From Muribaculaceae bacterium Isolate-037 (Harlan) (GTDB taxonomy: Bacteria > Bacteroidota > Bacteroidia > Bacteroidales > Muribaculaceae): DNA of 64,000 nucleotides. The notes below the pieces were generated by a model. The model ran no database searches. It saw only the letters and a program-made list of their open reading frames with translations, and was not told the origin of the DNA. Location of the stretch: contig RIAZ01000003.1 of the NCBI GenBank assembly GCA_003762615.1, positions 124,001 through 188,000 of the forward strand, read 5' to 3'. Made by a program: the position numbers and the translations under genes. Shown in pieces: positions 1 through 9,411 of the stretch. Each line of letters starts with the position of its first letter. Positions within the stretch are counted from its first letter, which is position 1.

Positions 1-24
1 TGGATTTTTTTGTAATTTTGTGGT

Positions 25-1053
25 ATGGAAGCAGAAGATTTCGACATAAGGGAGCGTCAGAGCCGCGAATCGGATAAGGATATAGAGAAAGCCCTCCGTC
101 CGCTGGCATTTGATGATTTCAGCGGTCAGGAGAAGATAATAGAGAATCTCCGTGTGTTTGTGAAGGCGGCCCGTCTTCGCAAGGAGGCACTTGACCATAC
201 GTTGCTGCACGGACCTCCGGGACTTGGCAAGACCACCCTCTCCAATATCGTAGCCAATGAATTGGGTGTGGGGTTTAAGGTGACGTCGGGTCCGGTGCTT
301 GATAAGCCCGGTGATCTTGCCGGCATCCTGATGAGTCTGGAGGAGAATGATGTTCTCTTCATTGACGAGATACATCGTCTGCATCCTATCGTGGAGGAAT
401 ATCTCTACTCGGCAATGGAGGATTACCGTATCGATATCCTGCTGGATAAGGGACCGGGAGCTAAGAGCGTGCAGCTGTCGCTTGCCCCGTTCACGCTTAT
501 CGGTGCGACTACGAGGAGCGGTCTGCTCACTTCGCCCCTGCGTGCGCGATTCGGTATCAACTGCCATCTGGAATATTACGACCATGAGATATTGAAAGGG
601 ATTGTGCGTCGTTCGGCAAGTCTGCTGAGAGTGGGTATCGCCGACGAGGCAGCCATGGAGATAGCCTTGCGCAGCCGAGGCACACCGCGTATCGCCAATG
701 CACTGCTGCGTCGCGTGCGTGACTTCGCTATGGTCAAGGGTAATGGTTTCATCGATATAGCCATCGCGCGCCATGCGCTGGAGGCACTCAATATCGACCG
801 CTACGGTCTTGATGAGATCGACAACCGCATACTGCTGACCATAATCGATAAATTCAAAGGGGGTCCGGTAGGACTATCCACGATAGCGACGGCACTCGGA
901 GAGGATTCCGGTACGCTGGAGGAGGTGTATGAGCCATTCCTTATAAAGGAGGGCTTCTTAAAGCGCACACCGCGCGGACGCGAGACCACCGACCTCGCCT
1001 ATACGCATCTCGGACGCAAACGCTTCGATGCACCGGGAAGTCTGTTTGAATAA
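25..1053 (+). CDS. ruvB: Holliday junction branch-migration helicase RuvB
   Basis: RuvB is the hexameric AAA+ motor that, with RuvA and RuvC, drives branch migration of Holliday junctions in the cytoplasm. The 342-aa length is usual for the family. Walker A is GPPGLGKT at residues 63-70, Walker B/DEIH is at 114-117, the sensor region contains GATTRSGLL, and the C-terminal 75 residues form the winged-helix DNA-binding domain. Just before the ATG, bases 13-20 read TAATTTTG, which fits the Bacteroidetes -7 box. It lies so close to the start that the mRNA would be almost leaderless, and the -33 region is outside the window, so this promoter is only a suggestion. In many Bacteroidales ruvB is followed directly by the flippase gene; here an insertion sequence lies between them. 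Confidence 0.97.
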   Translation: MEAEDFDIRERQSRESDKDIEKALRPLAFDDFSGQEKIIENLRVFVKAARLRKEALDHTLLHGPPGLGKTTLSNIVANELGVGFKVTSGPVLDKPGDLAGILMSLEENDVLFIDEIHRLHPIVEEYLYSAMEDYRIDILLDKGPGAKSVQLSLAPFTLIGATTRSGLLTSPLRARFGINCHLEYYDHEILKGIVRRSASLLRVGIADEAAMEIALRSRGTPRIANALLRRVRDFAMVKGNGFIDIAIARHALEALNIDRYGLDEIDNRILLTIIDKFKGGPVGLSTIATALGEDSGTLEEVYEPFLIKEGFLKRTPRGRETTDLAYTHLGRKRFDAPGSLFE

Positions 1054-1118
1054 ATCCCCCGCTTGGGTCTCGGCCTGCTCCCTAAAGGGGAGTTGCTATA
1101 AACTTTAAACTTTAAACC

Positions 1119-2222
1119 TTAAGTACATGACAAAAATTTGAAAACATCGAATTTTGGGGTATAAGTCGGACGCATAAGTATGGTCGAAATCTCTTCCAAT
1201 CCATATTTGACAAGCGACTTTGCCTTTCTTCCATGTTTCAGAATCCTTATCGGTTTAATATTTATATCTTTATGTTCACCAACGAGATACGCCCATACAA
1301 GAGCCATGCAGACCATCGCGACAAGTCTTGCGATGCGGTCCATATCACGCATATGGGTATCCTCGATGTTGAAGCCGGAAGATTTCATGGCTCTAAAGGC
1401 CGTTTCTATCTCCCATCGTTTTTTGTATGTCAAAATCGCCTCCTCGGGCCGATTGAAGCATATGAGAATCTGCAATTCCGGAACACCATCGGAGTTTTTG
1501 ATCCGGCTGCCGGCAAGATAGACATACTCACCTTTGTGAAGAAAGAGCGTATGGAAGAATTTCTCCTGACCGACCTTCAAATCATTGAACAGCCACCAGG
1601 CTCGGATTCTCTCACCGGTGGAAGGCTTGACAATCCAGAAGTTCTGACGTATTCGGATGTAATACCGTATGCGACGGCTGTTGAGCCATCCTGTCCATTC
1701 CTTTCCGATGAACTCGCGGTCTGCCACAAGGCAGTCGATGCATTCCGCTCCGAAAAGACGGATAAAACGTTCCATAATTTTCTTGCGTTCTTCCCAGTTG
1801 GAGTTGCCACGTTTCGGAAGAAGGCTGAATATCAAAGGGAAGGCAATCCCTTTATAGGTTATGCCCAACATAAGGATGTTTATATTGAACTCCCCGAACT
1901 TCCAGTTGGTCCGGTCCATGCTCAGCACAAGACCGGTCTTGACAGGAAGCAGCGAGAAAATCATACGGGCTATGATGTCAAGGTCAAGTACATACTTGGC
2001 AAAGAATCTTTGGAGCCGTCTGAGGTTGGAATCCTTGTCTACAGCCGTAGGCATCGCATCAGCCAGTTTGTGGAGGCTGACAGTCTGCACCACACAGAGT
2101 GCATGGAGCAGCAACGCCATGAGTTTTATGCGTGCCAAATTCATACTTTGACCAAAGTGCTCTTGCATAATCGGGAGGATTTGGTTAACTTTGACCGAGT
2201 CCTTGAAATTAGTAGTTTTCAT
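1119..2222 (-). CDS. IS4-family DDE transposase
   Basis: This 367-aa protein cuts and joins the ends of the surrounding insertion sequence. The catalytic acids are visible: D in SMDRTNW, D in VADREFIG, and E in the signature YKKRWEIETAFRAMK, which fits the Y-(2)-R-(3)-E-(6)-K pattern of IS4-family enzymes. The frame is intact and the length is normal, so the element may still be active. The last codons and the stop are encoded by the left inverted repeat itself, a compact arrangement that supports placing the element's end at the stop codon. A 360-aa open frame on the opposite strand is an antisense shadow. Confidence 0.95.
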   Translation of the reverse strand: MKTTNFKDSVKVNQILPIMQEHFGQSMNLARIKLMALLLHALCVVQTVSLHKLADAMPTAVDKDSNLRRLQRFFAKYVLDLDIIARMIFSLLPVKTGLVLSMDRTNWKFGEFNINILMLGITYKGIAFPLIFSLLPKRGNSNWEERKKIMERFIRLFGAECIDCLVADREFIGKEWTGWLNSRRIRYYIRIRQNFWIVKPSTGERIRAWWLFNDLKVGQEKFFHTLFLHKGEYVYLAGSRIKNSDGVPELQILICFNRPEEAILTYKKRWEIETAFRAMKSSGFNIEDTHMRDMDRIARLVAMVCMALVWAYLVGEHKDINIKPIRILKHGRKAKSLVKYGLEEISTILMRPTYTPKFDVFKFLSCT

Positions 2223-2339
2223 GAGAAAAAGCGTCCAAACTTTTCCTTTAAATTACTAATTTTCAGGGACTTTTGCAAATTTAATCGACTAAAAATTAAG
2301 TGTTTAACAGCATAAATTTAATTTTTGTCATCTACTAAA
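1119..2339 (-). mobile_element. Complete IS4-family insertion sequence
   Basis: The element is 1221 bp and carries one transposase gene. The ends are imperfect inverted repeats: 1119-1138 and 2320-2339 match over 20 bp with two mismatches, and the inner 12 bp (ATGACAAAAATT and its complement) are perfect. The 9-bp sequence CTTTAAACC lies directly outside both ends (1110-1118 and 2340-2348), as expected of a target-site duplication for this family. The target is itself an A/T-rich spacer rich in AAACTTTAAACC-type repeats, so part of the match could be chance. The element sits between ruvB and the flippase gene and reads against both. Confidence 0.85.
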
Positions 2340-2360
2340 CTTTAAACCATAAACCATCAC

Positions 2361-3881
2361 GTGGCTGGAATAAAATCATTGGCAAAAGACACTGCGGTCT
2401 ACGGACTCAGCAGCATCATCGGGAGATTCCTCAACTGGTGTCTCGTGCCGTTGTATGTCTATCTATTCCCATCGCAGGAATATGGTGTAGTCACCTATCT
2501 TTACGGTGCGACAGCCGTGGCACTCGTCATCCTGAACTACGGCATGGAGACGGGGTTCTTCCGTTTCGCCAATAAAGATAAGGATCCGGAAAGTGTCTAC
2601 ACCACCTCCCTCCTATCCGTGGGTGCCACCTCCCTTCTCTTCATATTACTTCTGACCTTTTTCCTGAATCCGGTCTCGCAAGCGTTGAAACTGCCACATC
2701 ATCCGCTCTACGTATGGATAATGGGGGTCACGGTAGCTATAGATGCTTACTCCAACATCCCCTTCGCCTATCTACGCTATAAGAATAAGGCATGGCGTTT
2801 TGCCGGGATAAAATTGCTCAATGTCGGGTTCAACATCGGGTTGAATCTCTTCTTCCTGTTGCTGTGTCCGGTAATAATGCGTCATTACCCTCCGGCGATA
2901 AGCTGGTTTTATGAGCCATGCGGAGGGGAGAGTTTCGGCATCGGATGGATTTTCGTTGCCAACATCATCTCCACCCTGCTTGTGTTTATCTGCCTGCTTC
3001 CGGAGCTTACCGGAAGGCGTTATGTATTCCGACCTGACCTTCTTAAGAGAATGTTAAGCTACAGCTGGCCCCTTCTTATACTCGGAGTGGCGGGTATACT
3101 CAGCCAGAATATGGGTCAGCTCGTCATCCCCTATCTCTTCCCGGCTGATGAGGAGGCGGCACGATCCATGGTCGGTATCTACGGAGCCAACATGAAGATA
3201 GCGATAGTCATGGTGATGTTCACGCAGGCGTTTCGCTACGCCTACGAACCCTTCATCTTCGCTCAGGCAAAAGGGGATGGGGAGGATAAGAGTAGGGCAT
3301 ATTGCGATGCGATGAAATACTTCGTGATATTCGGATTGCTGATATTCCTTGGAGTGATGTATTTCCTTCCCATATTGAAGCATTTCATCGCCCCCGGCTA
3401 TTGGAGCGGACTTAGGGTAGTGCCTATCATGATGATGGCGGAGCTATGTTTCGGAGTGTTCTTCAATCTGTCGCTATGGTACAAACTCACCGACAAGACC
3501 CAGTGGGGGATGTATTTCTCCTTGATATGCTTCGTGCTCATGTTCGGACTCAACGTATGGCTTGTGCCGGCGATCGGCATCCCCGACGGCTACCTCGGAT
3601 CGGCATGGGCGGCATTGATAAGCTATTTCATCGTCATGGTCATGAGCTATCTTGCCGGACGCCGCTACTACCCACTCCCCTACGAGACGAAACGCATGGG
3701 AAGCTATCTTCTCTTTGCCGTGGCATTGTATGCGGGCGGGATGTATGTGGAGAATATCATGGGTATGTGGCTAACATACGCAGTGAGGATAGTTCTGCTC
3801 CTTATTTATGTAGGAGTGGTGTGCACATTCGAGAATGTGCCGGTGCTCTCCCCCATTTTCCGTCGCCTTCTCCGGCGATGA
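2361..3881 (+). CDS. Polysaccharide/lipid-linked oligosaccharide flippase (Wzx/MurJ-like superfamily)
   Basis: This 506-aa polytopic membrane protein belongs to the MVF/MATE-like exporter group that flips lipid-linked glycans such as O-antigen or capsule units across the inner membrane. The N-terminus (MAGIKSLAKDTAVYGLSS) is typical of Bacteroidales polysaccharide exporters, and there are about a dozen to fourteen hydrophobic segments through to the C-terminus. The start is a GTG at 2361. No better upstream start exists, because the spacer only contains AAACTTTAAACC-type repeats and the end of the IS element. That IS may separate the gene from a promoter shared with ruvB. The exact substrate cannot be told from sequence, and no glycosyltransferases lie nearby. 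Confidence 0.88.
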   Translation: MAGIKSLAKDTAVYGLSSIIGRFLNWCLVPLYVYLFPSQEYGVVTYLYGATAVALVILNYGMETGFFRFANKDKDPESVYTTSLLSVGATSLLFILLLTFFLNPVSQALKLPHHPLYVWIMGVTVAIDAYSNIPFAYLRYKNKAWRFAGIKLLNVGFNIGLNLFFLLLCPVIMRHYPPAISWFYEPCGGESFGIGWIFVANIISTLLVFICLLPELTGRRYVFRPDLLKRMLSYSWPLLILGVAGILSQNMGQLVIPYLFPADEEAARSMVGIYGANMKIAIVMVMFTQAFRYAYEPFIFAQAKGDGEDKSRAYCDAMKYFVIFGLLIFLGVMYFLPILKHFIAPGYWSGLRVVPIMMMAELCFGVFFNLSLWYKLTDKTQWGMYFSLICFVLMFGLNVWLVPAIGIPDGYLGSAWAALISYFIVMVMSYLAGRRYYPLPYETKRMGSYLLFAVALYAGGMYVENIMGMWLTYAVRIVLLLIYVGVVCTFENVPVLSPIFRRLLRR

Positions 3882-3910
3882 CACCTAAAAACAGACATAA
3901 TCAAAATAGA

Positions 3911-3949
3911 CAGAAGGATTGATTCCATTTTTCAGAATCAATCCTTCTG
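3911..3949. terminator. Perfect 15-bp stem hairpin, intrinsic terminator
   Basis: Bases 3911-3925 pair perfectly with 3935-3949 around a 9-nt loop. The hairpin lies 29 bp after the flippase stop and isolates it from the SusC operon. The U-tract is poor, so termination is inferred from stem strength and position. Confidence 0.75.
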
Positions 3950-4085
3950 TAGTATATTGCGGATATCAGCCCGGTGGAATTATATAATTGATAGAAATCC
4001 TGACCCCAATCATACAAATATTGTCGTAAAAGTCCAAAATGTGTAATTATGTACAATTTCGCACATATATAACTCACCGAAATCT

Positions 4086-4093
4086 TAATTTTG
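4086..4093 (+). promoter_or_regulatory. Candidate -7 promoter box of the SusC-led locus
   Basis: TAATTTTG fits the Bacteroidetes -7 consensus TAnnTTTG. It lies 33 bp before the SusC start, inside an A/T-rich 245-bp spacer that otherwise holds only the terminator. A convincing -33 TTTG is not visible, which would fit a promoter that needs an activator. No activator gene is present in the window. Confidence 0.55.
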
Positions 4094-4126
4094 CGTACAA
4101 TCAATAATTACTAATAACACCTAACC

Positions 4127-7100
4127 ATGAGAAAGGAAATCAAATTAACCTTAGCTGTCGCTGCTACCCTTTCCGTGTTTGACGTCGCCGGAGTAAGGGC
4201 GCACGATACGGAGAGCGGAGGATTTCTGATGACTCACGCCGAAGTCTCAACCGGTTCGCCTGCACCGCAGTCAACCAATGCTGCCACAAGAACCATAGAA
4301 GGGACAGTTGTCGACAAAACCACCGGAGAGCCATTGATAGGCGCCACTATCCAGGTGAAAGGACAACCGACGTCGGGAACAGTGACCGACGTTGACGGAC
4401 ATTTCAAATTATCTTACAAGACACAGAAGAAAGATGTGATTCTGATGGTGTCATACGTGGGATACCAACCTAAGGAGGTGCCTGTAGAGGGTGTCACAGA
4501 CCTTAAAATCGAACTTGATGCCTCAGCCCAGTCGCTCAATGAGGTTGTTGTGACCGGTACGGGTGTGCAGAAGAAAGTGTCGGTTACCGGTGCTATCTCT
4601 TCAGTGTCCGGTGCGGAACTGAAGACATCGGCATCAACGCTGACCCAGAATCTTGCCGGTAAATTTGCGGGTGTCTACGCTAACAATACCTCCGGCGAAC
4701 CCGGTTCAGGCGCAGAATTCTACATCCGCGGTATCTCCAACTTCGCGGGTAAGAGTGCGACTCCCCTCATCCTGCTTGACGATGTTGAGATCTCTGCGGG
4801 CGACCTCAACTATATCCCGGCAGAAAACATCAAGAGCTTCTCCGTGCTGAAGGATGCATCCGCCACCGCAATATATGGTGCACGTGGTGCCAATGGTGTA
4901 ATGATCATCACGACCAAGGGTGGTGACTACAACACGAAGACGAAAATCAACGTTACTCTTGAGAACTCATTCAACTTCATGGGTAAGCTTCCCGAATTTG
5001 CCGACGGAGCTACTTATATGGAGATGTGGAATAAGGCATCTTTATATCGTAATCCCAATGAGCCACTCAAATATACGGATGAGATGATCGAGCGCACACG
5101 CTCCGGTATCAATCCATATCTCTATCCCGACGTTGACTGGCAGAACGTCCTATTCAAAAAAATGGCTATGCGTCAGAGGGGTAATGTCAATGTCTCAGGT
5201 GGTGGAAGCAAGGTGAAATATTACATGTCGCTTGAGTTCCTTCATGAGACAGGCCACTACAAGACAGAGAAATTATATTCCTGGAACAACCAGCTTCAGA
5301 ATTATAACTACACCTTCCAGAACAATATCTCCTATAAGCTGACGCCCACCACGACCATCTCTATGAACATGAATGCGCAGATTCATCAGAACACACGTCC
5401 GAACGTAAATGCTGATAATTTCTTTGCATCTGTCATGGATATGACTCCGGTGGAGTTTCCTACCACTTTCCCTGCCCGTGAAGGTATTGACCATGTGATG
5501 TTTGGATGTTATGATAAAGGTGGTGGCAATTTTTCCGACAACCCATACGCACAACTCCGCACAAGTTTCCGTCAGGAGAATTCAAATACCGTCAACACGG
5601 TCATCAAGTTCAATCAGGATCTCGATATGATTACTAAAGGACTCAACTTCAATGTCTGGGTCAATTTCAAGAGCTGGAGCTGGTCTGGCTACACCCGTTC
5701 TGTCGAGCCATATCTATACTACATCAACAGTTCGCATCAGGCAACCGAAGACTGGCAGGATACGATGTTCATGCCTCTGAGAGCCGGCACATCGGGAAGC
5801 AAATACATTTCCCAGTCAGACATCTCGAAGGCATCCGACAACACTTTTGAGCTTCAGGCAAACCTCAATTGGCTCCGTTCTTTCGGTGAGCATGAGTTGA
5901 ATGCTGTTGCAATCTACCGCATGAGGGAATACCGTAACAAGGTTCTTCCCAACCGCAACCAGGGTATCTCCGGACGCGTCACTTACGATTACGGTCATAA
6001 GTATCTCGCGGAGTTCAACTTCGGCTATAACGGTACAGAACGTCTTGCAAAGGGCTACCGCTTCGGCTTCTTCCCGGCAGGTTCTATTGGTTGGGTCATC
6101 TCCAACGAGAATTTCTGGGCACCGATTTCGCCGGTTGTGTCATATTTCAAGGTGAGAGGTTCATACGGTCTTGTTGGTAGTGATGACATGACACCCGTCG
6201 GTTCAAATCTATATTTCTTTTACTATGACCAGATATACCAGAATAATCTGAGTGCCTTGGGATTCCAGACAGGAGCGGGTGCATCGCTCGGAGTTTCGGA
6301 GTCATTCGGCGGTCCGCAGATGATTTATTATGGACTGACAAATCTCGGTTGGGAGAAGGTGAAGAAATTTGATGTCGGTGTCGATATCCGACTTTTTGAG
6401 GATCTCAATATTACGTTAGACTATTTCTGCGACAAACGTTACGATATCCTTATGGCACGCCAGTCATGGCCTTCGTCACTCGGTTACGGCGCCGCCACCC
6501 CTTACGGACCGGTGGGCAGAATCACCAACAAGGGTGTAGAGGGAAGCGTGACGTACTCAAAAGCCCTTACCTCTGATCTATCTGTGTCGTTCAACGGTAA
6601 TTTCACCTATAACAAGAACGTCCTCGTAGAGGGTGATGAGTTGCAATATAAGTATCCATGGCTTTATTCCACCAACCTTCCATTGAACTACATGAGAGGT
6701 TATGTGGCTGAAGGATTGTTCCAGAGCGAGGAGGAGATTGCTAACAGTCCTACACAGGATCTCGGATCCAGAGTTATGGTCGGTGATATCAAATACCGCG
6801 ACCTTAACGGCGACGGGCGCATCGACACCGATGACCAGACAATGCTTTCGTCATACGGCACAACCCCACGCCTTCAGTACGGCTTCGGAGCGACTGTCAA
6901 CTGGAAAAGATGGGACTTCGGTTTCTTCTTCACCGGCTCGGCAAAACGGAAGATCATGATCAACAACATGCAGCCGTTCAGTGCTCACGGATGGGGCGGC
7001 AGTCCGAGAAACGTAATGCAGTGGGTGGTTGACAACCATTTCGATCCTGAGCTGAACAACTTTGATGCGGAATTTCCACGTATGGGTCTTGGCACCAACG

Positions 7101-7327
7101 ATTTCGCCAACAACAATGAGCCGTCATCCTTCTGGCTCCGCAACGGTGATTTCCTCCGCCTCCGTAATCTTGAGCTCGGCTATTCCTTCCCGATCTGCCG
7201 AATCTACGTTCAGGGTATAAATCTCGTGAATTTCACCTCATTCAAATACTGGGATCCGGAAATGGGATCTTGGAACAAATATCCTACCCAGTCGAGTGTG
7301 ACAATCGGAGCACAGTTCAACCTCTAA
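4127..7327 (+). CDS. SusC/RagA-type TonB-dependent outer-membrane glycan importer
   Basis: This 1066-aa outer-membrane transporter takes up oligosaccharides with its SusD partner, powered by TonB-ExbBD. After a signal peptide (about 1-25) comes a carboxypeptidase-D-regulatory-like domain (about 57-140), then a TonB-box-like stretch (EVVVTG), then the plug domain with YIRGISN and LKDASATAIYGARGANGVMIITTKGG-type motifs (about 150-270), then a beta-barrel ending in an aromatic/hydrophobic strand (IGAQFNL). The next gene starts 17 bp after its stop and encodes the cognate SusD. It is the first gene of the catabolic locus and probably the main promoter-proximal transcript. The substrate is inferred from the downstream enzymes, not from this protein. 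Confidence 0.95.
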   Translation: MRKEIKLTLAVAATLSVFDVAGVRAHDTESGGFLMTHAEVSTGSPAPQSTNAATRTIEGTVVDKTTGEPLIGATIQVKGQPTSGTVTDVDGHFKLSYKTQKKDVILMVSYVGYQPKEVPVEGVTDLKIELDASAQSLNEVVVTGTGVQKKVSVTGAISSVSGAELKTSASTLTQNLAGKFAGVYANNTSGEPGSGAEFYIRGISNFAGKSATPLILLDDVEISAGDLNYIPAENIKSFSVLKDASATAIYGARGANGVMIITTKGGDYNTKTKINVTLENSFNFMGKLPEFADGATYMEMWNKASLYRNPNEPLKYTDEMIERTRSGINPYLYPDVDWQNVLFKKMAMRQRGNVNVSGGGSKVKYYMSLEFLHETGHYKTEKLYSWNNQLQNYNYTFQNNISYKLTPTTTISMNMNAQIHQNTRPNVNADNFFASVMDMTPVEFPTTFPAREGIDHVMFGCYDKGGGNFSDNPYAQLRTSFRQENSNTVNTVIKFNQDLDMITKGLNFNVWVNFKSWSWSGYTRSVEPYLYYINSSHQATEDWQDTMFMPLRAGTSGSKYISQSDISKASDNTFELQANLNWLRSFGEHELNAVAIYRMREYRNKVLPNRNQGISGRVTYDYGHKYLAEFNFGYNGTERLAKGYRFGFFPAGSIGWVISNENFWAPISPVVSYFKVRGSYGLVGSDDMTPVGSNLYFFYYDQIYQNNLSALGFQTGAGASLGVSESFGGPQMIYYGLTNLGWEKVKKFDVGVDIRLFEDLNITLDYFCDKRYDILMARQSWPSSLGYGAATPYGPVGRITNKGVEGSVTYSKALTSDLSVSFNGNFTYNKNVLVEGDELQYKYPWLYSTNLPLNYMRGYVAEGLFQSEEEIANSPTQDLGSRVMVGDIKYRDLNGDGRIDTDDQTMLSSYGTTPRLQYGFGATVNWKRWDFGFFFTGSAKRKIMINNMQPFSAHGWGGSPRNVMQWVVDNHFDPELNNFDAEFPRMGLGTNDFANNNEPSSFWLRNGDFLRLRNLELGYSFPICRIYVQGINLVNFTSFKYWDPEMGSWNKYPTQSSVTIGAQFNL

Positions 7328-7343
7328 TAAAACAGATAAACTC

Positions 7344-9377
7344 ATGAAACTACATAATATTTTACAGAAAACCTTGTCAGTCACTGCTATTGCAGTAATG
7401 CTGGGATTCTCATCATGCAATTACCTTGATGTGGTGCCACCGGAGCAGGTAGGTGTGGACGATGCCATGGGGAGTCACAACAATGCCTACGGTTTCCTCT
7501 TCTCTTGTTATAATGCTTTCACCTCGAATGAATACAGCGAACTCCCCTACGGTTGGGATCGTGGAGAACTCTGTACGACAACAGATGACGTTATCAATCC
7601 TTACGGTTGGGCTTCCGATCCGGGACTGAACTCACTCGCCGGCAGAGTGCTTATGAATAATCAGACAGCAGCCAACGCTATCGATGTGTGGGGACATTTC
7701 TATGATGGTATAGGACAATGCCTTCTTTTCCTTGAGAAACTCGATAGCTGTGATCCTTTGGGAAAAGGCTATATAACGCAAGCTGAATATACGGAATGGA
7801 AAGCGGAGGCAAAGGCTTTGATAGCATACTATCATTACCTGCTTCTCCGTCGCTATGGTCCGATTGTGATTCTTGAGGAGAAACCCGGACTCGGTACGTC
7901 TTCATCGGGTTTCAATGGACGTTACCATTTCGACTACTGCGTTGATTGGATTGCTGACAAACTTGATGAGGCTGCTAAAGATCTTCCCGCAACAAGACCG
8001 AATGCAGAGATCGGACGAATGACCTCCACTATATGCAAGGCGATTAAGGCAAATATGTTCCTGTTGGCTGCATCTCCTCTGTGGAATGGAAGTTTCCCAT
8101 ACTCAAATTTCAGCAATACCTCTTTTGAGACTCCGGGTTATGGACTTGAGCTTGTCAGCAGGACAAACGACCCCTCCAAATGGCAGCGTGCATACGATGC
8201 AGCTGATGAAGCTATCAAATATGCCGAGTCAGCCGGTCAGCGCAAGATGTTTACGGATGATTTCGTAGTGAGTGGCTTTGACCTTGACGATATATATATT
8301 CCCGGAGATGTTGACGATGAGTTCCGTCATGCAGTATGGAGAATGAGATATATGCTCTGGTGTGGTGCCGGAGAGGGTAATACCGAGGCAATACATGAGA
8401 TATATGGCAAAAACCTGCACTCCTTCCAGTATCCTATGTGGCCGAGAACATGCCAGCAGTCAGACGTGCCGCGTGGTGGCTATGGAGCGTATGCCCCGAT
8501 GCTGAATGGTGTCCTCGCGTTCCTTACCAAAGATGGCTATACCCCCAGCACCGACCCCAACTTCATTCCTGAGTCGGAATGGTATAAGGCAGCCGGAATA
8601 GAGAATGAGACACCGGATCCCAAAGATCCCAACCAGATGCGTTTTCGCGACAGAATCATCAATCTCCACGTTAATCGTGAACCTCGTTTCTATGCGTGGA
8701 TAGGCTTTGACGGTGGCGACTATAGCCTCGTGATCCGTAACGGTTATCCGGTTCATATCAATCTCCTTCAGTGGCATAATCCGAATAATCTCAACGACAT
8801 CATTGACTACCACGGCTATGATCCCGCACAGACCAACCGCGACAACTGCCCGACAGGATATTTCCTCCAGAAATTCTTGGATCCACGTATGAGATTTGCT
8901 GATAACCGCTGGGCTTATCAGGATAGCAAGAACGCAACAATCAAGCTTATACGTCTTGCAGAGATCTATTTGGACCGTGCGGAGTGTGCCGCTCATCTCA
9001 ACAAGACAGATCAGGCTATATCTGACGTAAATGTGATTCGTGCGCGTGCCGGGGTGAAGCCGTTGACCACCTCAATGATAGGCGCAGGGGGCATGTCGCT
9101 CCTCGATTGGGTACTCAACGAACGTCGCGTCGAGTTCTTCTCAGAGTCTCAAAGATATTTCGATATCCGCAGATACGTGGTGGGTGAGAAATATCTCGGC
9201 TACGGCAAGAGAAAGGGTCTGAACTCACTTGTGGGAGAATTTCCGACGTTTGAAGAATTCAATAGACCAGTCGCACTCCCTTATCCCTACACATGGGCTA
9301 ACCGCCTCTATCTCTCCCCCATTCCGCAGGATGAGGTGTATGCAAATCCGCAATGTGTGCAGAATCCCGGTTATTAA
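7344..9377 (+). CDS. SusD/RagB-type surface glycan-binding lipoprotein
   Basis: This is a 677-aa outer-surface lipoprotein that caps the SusC barrel and binds glycan. The signal peptide ends in a lipobox (GFSSC, Cys25), followed by the usual NYLDVVPPE opening of SusD proteins. The C-terminal part contains the RLAEIYLDRAECAAHL helix, the ERRVEFFSESQRYFDIRRY motif and an ending near LSPIPQDEVYANPQ, all characteristic of the RagB/SusD family. It is longer than many SusDs (500-600 aa), with extra surface loops in the middle. It is co-transcribed with the SusC gene. Confidence 0.95.
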   Translation: MKLHNILQKTLSVTAIAVMLGFSSCNYLDVVPPEQVGVDDAMGSHNNAYGFLFSCYNAFTSNEYSELPYGWDRGELCTTTDDVINPYGWASDPGLNSLAGRVLMNNQTAANAIDVWGHFYDGIGQCLLFLEKLDSCDPLGKGYITQAEYTEWKAEAKALIAYYHYLLLRRYGPIVILEEKPGLGTSSSGFNGRYHFDYCVDWIADKLDEAAKDLPATRPNAEIGRMTSTICKAIKANMFLLAASPLWNGSFPYSNFSNTSFETPGYGLELVSRTNDPSKWQRAYDAADEAIKYAESAGQRKMFTDDFVVSGFDLDDIYIPGDVDDEFRHAVWRMRYMLWCGAGEGNTEAIHEIYGKNLHSFQYPMWPRTCQQSDVPRGGYGAYAPMLNGVLAFLTKDGYTPSTDPNFIPESEWYKAAGIENETPDPKDPNQMRFRDRIINLHVNREPRFYAWIGFDGGDYSLVIRNGYPVHINLLQWHNPNNLNDIIDYHGYDPAQTNRDNCPTGYFLQKFLDPRMRFADNRWAYQDSKNATIKLIRLAEIYLDRAECAAHLNKTDQAISDVNVIRARAGVKPLTTSMIGAGGMSLLDWVLNERRVEFFSESQRYFDIRRYVVGEKYLGYGKRKGLNSLVGEFPTFEEFNRPVALPYPYTWANRLYLSPIPQDEVYANPQCVQNPGY

Positions 9378-9411
9378 TTACTTGTCGGATCAACTCTAAA
9401 AAGAACCTGTT

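Noticed and set aside
1233..2315. 360-aa open frame on + across the IS element
   Set aside because: It is exactly antisense to the transposase, whose DDE motifs are clear; its translation shows no family features.
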